This document shows positions 6,104-8,511 of a DNA stretch of 8,511 bases, one piece after another. The position numbers were made by a program, and so were the translations under genes. The notes below the pieces were generated by a model. The model was not told the origin of the DNA, did not search any database, and worked only from the letters and a program-made list of their open reading frames with translations. Where the stretch lies: assembly GCA_002410125.1 (NCBI GenBank), contig DHQH01000110.1, positions 50,425 through 58,935 of the forward strand, given 5' to 3'. Source of the stretch: Alphaproteobacteria bacterium UBA5343 (lineage in GTDB: Bacteria > Pseudomonadota > Alphaproteobacteria > RF32 > UBA5343). The stretch's first letter is position 1. Every line of letters begins with the position of its first letter.

Positions 6104-7015
6104 TTATTGTAGATTCTTGCGGATATTTGATTGTTCTGTATCTTCCCAATTTTTTAAAAATTTATCTAATGTTTCATCTTTTTTGGTTGGGGTTTTGATG
6201 TTAATTCTAACCAATTGATCGCCAGTTTTATTTTTGGTGATGATTCCTTTGCCTTTTAGTCTTAGGGTATCTCCTGTTTTAGAATAAGGGGGAATGGTGA
6301 TTGAGACTTTTTTATCAATGGTAGGGATGGTTATTTTTGTTCCTAAGATAGCTTCTTTTAAGGTGATAGGTAGGTTTAAAATTATATTAGTTCCATCACT
6401 TTCGAAATATTTATGTTTTGTAACATTAATGGTGATTAGGGCATCACCTGATTTTCCTCCATTCATACCTTTAGTGCCTTGACCTTTGAGCCTTAGAGTT
6501 TGACCATCAATAGTACCAGCAGGTATTTTGACACTGATATTTTTGCCATTAGTAAGACTGGCTGATTTTTCAATTCCCTTGATGGAATCAATGAATGATA
6601 TTTTCATATTGTAAGTGATGTTTTTGCCGTTAACTTTTGGTTGGGGTCTTTGTCTTCCCCCATGGGTGAATTGAGAAAAAATGTCTTCTTGGAATAAGTC
6701 TGAGAAATCAAAACCACTACCAAAACCTGATGAAGATTTTCTAAATCCTGAAAAGTCACTATTTCTGAATCCTGAAAAACCGGCTTTTTCGTTGCCTTGT
6801 TCGTCTAGTAGTCCATTATCATATTTTGCTTTTTTGTCTTTATTTGATAAAATATCATAAGCAGAGGTTATATCTTTGAATTTTTCAGCAGCTTTTTTGT
6901 CGTTAGGATGTAGGTCTGGGTGCATTTTTCTTGCTAATTTTCTGTAGGCTGATTTTATTTCTGAATCTGTAGCAGATTTAGAAATCCCTAAAATATCATA
7001 AAGAGATTTACTCAT
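6104..7015 (-). CDS. J-domain co-chaperone, CbpA/type-B DnaJ-like
   Basis: Predicted co-chaperone of 303 residues. The J-domain is at about 3-66 with HPD at 32-34. A clear Gly/Phe-rich linker (repeated GF, about 79-110, ending DFSDLFQEDIFSQF) follows, then two beta-rich C-terminal domains from about 131, with ISVKIPAGTIDGQTLRLKGQG and VSITIPPYSKTGDTLRLKGKG. There is no zinc-finger region, so this is the CbpA layout rather than full DnaJ. It is clearly related to its downstream neighbour: HPD falls at the same residue number and both contain ISFIDSIKG at the start of the C-terminal part. A tandem duplication followed by divergence is likely. The start is supported by GGAAAAAGAA upstream, a weak ribosome-binding site. 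It follows the small lipoprotein gene after 43 bases and may share its transcript. Confidence 0.92.
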   Translation of the reverse strand: MSKSLYDILGISKSATDSEIKSAYRKLARKMHPDLHPNDKKAAEKFKDITSAYDILSNKDKKAKYDNGLLDEQGNEKAGFSGFRNSDFSGFRKSSSGFGSGFDFSDLFQEDIFSQFTHGGRQRPQPKVNGKNITYNMKISFIDSIKGIEKSASLTNGKNISVKIPAGTIDGQTLRLKGQGTKGMNGGKSGDALITINVTKHKYFESDGTNIILNLPITLKEAILGTKITIPTIDKKVSITIPPYSKTGDTLRLKGKGIITKNKTGDQLVRINIKTPTKKDETLDKFLKNWEDTEQSNIRKNLQ

Positions 7016-7058
7016 AATTCTTTTTCCATTGTTTTTTATATTGTCTTATAAGGTCTAT

Positions 7059-7331
7059 TTAATATTCACAAATGAATTTTGCAAGTTTATGACCGTTTGT
7101 TATACGATAAATACCCTCAAGTCTAGTTTTTTTAGTATGACTACAATGATCTTCTGCTTTTGCTTTTAATTTTTCAATATCTATATTTTGATACTCATAA
7201 GCAATACCTTTAGAGTTGTATTTTACTAGTCTGAAATATGGTTTTTCTTTCGGTTCTTGTCTTACAGTATAGCAAGCAGATGTTAAAAAAATAGCTGTGA
7301 TTAAAAATATTAATGAGATGTTTTTTGACAT
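7059..7331 (-). CDS. Small predicted lipoprotein, function unknown
   Basis: Not recognised as a named family. The 90-residue product begins with a short hydrophobic signal (ISLIFLITAIFL) followed by LTSAC, which fits a relaxed lipobox with the lipidated Cys at 20. The mature part is short and basic, with two further cysteines (C63 in AEDHC and C88 in FICEY at the very end) that could form a disulfide in the periplasm. The ATG at 7331 is preferred over one at 7379: AAGGA lies nine bases upstream, it puts the signal at the N-terminus, and it avoids overlap with the preceding gene. It lies 19 bases after the small secreted protein gene, suggesting co-transcription. The location is probably the cell envelope. 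Confidence 0.72.
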   Translation of the reverse strand: MSKNISLIFLITAIFLTSACYTVRQEPKEKPYFRLVKYNSKGIAYEYQNIDIEKLKAKAEDHCSHTKKTRLEGIYRITNGHKLAKFICEY

Positions 7332-7350
7332 TTTGTTTAGTCCTTTTTCT

Positions 7351-7698
7351 TTAGAATATGGATATTGTTTTTTTCGCATTCATTTTTATATGGTTCTTAA
7401 CTTTATTATTAAGTGGGTTGGAATATTTAGATGTCTCAATTTTTTCTAATATTTTTCTTTGTTTCTTTAGAAATCTTGAGCTATTCATTGCTTTGGAAGC
7501 ATATTCTTGATATTCCTCTCCGCTCATAACTTTGTTGACAACAGATTGATATAAAATCATATCTTCAATCTCGTCTGGGATGACATAATTTGAGGGATAG
7601 TCATAATTATTTTGATTATTGGTGGTTTGTGCGATTGTAGTTGAAATCGCAAAAAATAAGTTTATTATAATGCTTAAAATTATAACATTTTTTATCAT
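7351..7698 (-). CDS. Small predicted secreted or periplasmic protein, function unknown
   Basis: Not recognised. The 115-residue product has an N-terminal signal peptide: lysine at 3, a hydrophobic stretch at about 4-18, and a probable cleavage after TIA near residue 23. The mature protein starts with an Asn-rich, low-complexity stretch (QTTNNQNNYDYPSNY). A charged, probably helical part follows (about 40-115) with many Lys and Glu. There are no cysteines after the signal. AAGGGA eight bases before the ATG supports the start. It is the first gene of the minus-strand cluster and diverges from the ELM1-family gene across 71 bases. Nothing in the sequence indicates a partner or activity. Confidence 0.68.
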   Translation of the reverse strand: MIKNVIILSIIINLFFAISTTIAQTTNNQNNYDYPSNYVIPDEIEDMILYQSVVNKVMSGEEYQEYASKAMNSSRFLKKQRKILEKIETSKYSNPLNNKVKNHIKMNAKKTISIF

Positions 7699-7769
7699 TT
7701 AATTTATCCCTTAGTTATAGGTTATTTTAATAGTAATATAAAAAGAAATTAGTTAAAAGGTTTTTTATT

Positions 7770-8511
7770 ATGAAAAAGATTTGGTGCTTACATGATGATA
7801 GAATGGGCAATAATAATCAAATATTAGGTGTTGGTGAGGCTTTGGGGATAGATTTTGAAGTTAAGCAAATAGTGTATAATAAATTTGCTGTTTTACCTAA
7901 TTTTATAAAAGCTAATTCTGCTATTGGGATTGATTTTTATAAAAGTGATGAGATTAGGAGAGATTTTCCTGAGATTGTGATTGCAGCTGGTAGAAAGTTG
8001 GGATCGGTTGCAAGATATATTAAAAAACTTAGTGGTGGAAATAGTAAAATTGTACAGTTAATGTCTCCTGGTATGTGCGGTTTTGATGATTATGATTTAG
8101 TTTTTGTTCCAAGGCATGATAATAAAATCCCTAAGAATAAAAATAATATGGTGTTAATTGATGCTGCAGCTCATAAGATTACTGATGCAAAATTATCTAA
8201 AGAAAGAGAAAAATGGAGCGATAAATTTACTGATTTGCCAAATCCTAGAACGGTTTTAATTGTTGGTGGGGCTACTAAATCGAAATCTTTTGCTGAGCTA
8301 GAAGTTAATTTATTATGTGATAGGGTTTTGCAATATAAAGAAAAAGTTGGTGGTTCTCTTTTAGTTACGACATCTCGTAGGACAGGGGATATTGCTGATG
8401 AGATATTGCAGAAGAGATTAAAAGATATCCCTAGTTTTGATTATTATTGGGGTGCTAAAGGGGATAATCCGTTTATCGGATATTTAGCTTGTGGAGATGA
8501 TATTATTGTTA
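7770..8511 (+). CDS. ELM1-family (DUF1022) putative glycosyltransferase, 5' part (cut by window end)
   Basis: The frame is open from the ATG at 7770 to the window end, giving 247 residues of a family length near 310-330. The family motifs are clear. DDRMGNNNQILGVGEALG is near 9-26 and IAAGRKLGSVARYIKKLSGG near 71-90. VQLMSPGMCGFDDYDLVFVP-RHD is near 95-117 and IVGGATKS near 164-171. VTTSRRTGD is near 199-207 and WGAKGDNPFIGYLACGDDIIV at the cut end. Members are named after the plant mitochondrial fission protein ELM1 and are common in alphaproteobacteria. The fold resembles GT-B glycosyltransferases, but substrate and role are not established for most, and no role in fission should be assumed. 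AAAAGG nine bases upstream is the ribosome-binding site. The expected final motif (T-DSVSM type) lies beyond the window. Confidence 0.87.
   Translation, partial: MKKIWCLHDDRMGNNNQILGVGEALGIDFEVKQIVYNKFAVLPNFIKANSAIGIDFYKSDEIRRDFPEIVIAAGRKLGSVARYIKKLSGGNSKIVQLMSPGMCGFDDYDLVFVPRHDNKIPKNKNNMVLIDAAAHKITDAKLSKEREKWSDKFTDLPNPRTVLIVGGATKSKSFAELEVNLLCDRVLQYKEKVGGSLLVTTSRRTGDIADEILQKRLKDIPSFDYYWGAKGDNPFIGYLACGDDIIV

Noticed and set aside
6294..6482. Plus-strand open frame of 62 codons inside a J-protein gene
   Set aside because: Antisense to conserved beta-domain coding sequence, with no ribosome-binding site or family resemblance.
7332..7379. Earlier start for the small lipoprotein
   Set aside because: It would overlap the preceding gene and place a charged 16-residue stretch before the signal sequence.
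1..8511. CRISPR arrays, tRNA or rRNA genes, phage or defence genes
   Set aside because: No regularly spaced direct repeats, cloverleaf sequences, integrases, nucleases or toxin-antitoxin pairs were seen on either strand.

Overview
This window looks like a chromosomal stretch from an AT-rich alphaproteobacterium (GC roughly 30% by eye). Three things point there: the alphaproteobacterial style of the aspartyl-tRNA synthetase C-terminus, the xseB-ispA gene pair, and an ELM1-family protein. No taxon below class can be supported. Nothing suggests a plasmid, phage, CRISPR array or transposase.

Layout. 1-840 holds the 3' end of aspS (+). 841-1244 is a long spacer with inverted repeats, a strong hairpin terminator and a GC-rich stretch that folds like a structured RNA on the minus strand. 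1245-1529 encodes an ArsR-type repressor (-) with a palindromic operator candidate over its own promoter. 1690-2943 carries xseB and ispA (+), separated by a 120-bp spacer that forms a long inverted repeat and followed by a bidirectional terminator. fabI (2998-3825, -) converges on ispA and diverges from a YihY/BrkB-type membrane protein gene (3917-5155, +). 5152-7698 is a minus-strand cluster: a small secreted protein, a small lipoprotein, then two related J-domain co-chaperones. 7770 to the end of the window is the 5' part of an ELM1-family gene (+).

How they relate. Most genes are housekeeping: tRNA charging (aspS), DNA repair (xseB), isoprenoid synthesis (ispA) and fatty-acid elongation (fabI). 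The minus-strand cluster combines a duplicated cytoplasmic co-chaperone with two small exported proteins of unknown role. These may share transcription, but no functional link is shown.

I do not see a convincing new multi-gene system. The item most worth following is the candidate minus-strand structured RNA at about 1082-1230, next to arsR. Next come the long inverted repeat between xseB and ispA, and the J-protein pair in which one copy has lost the Gly/Phe linker.
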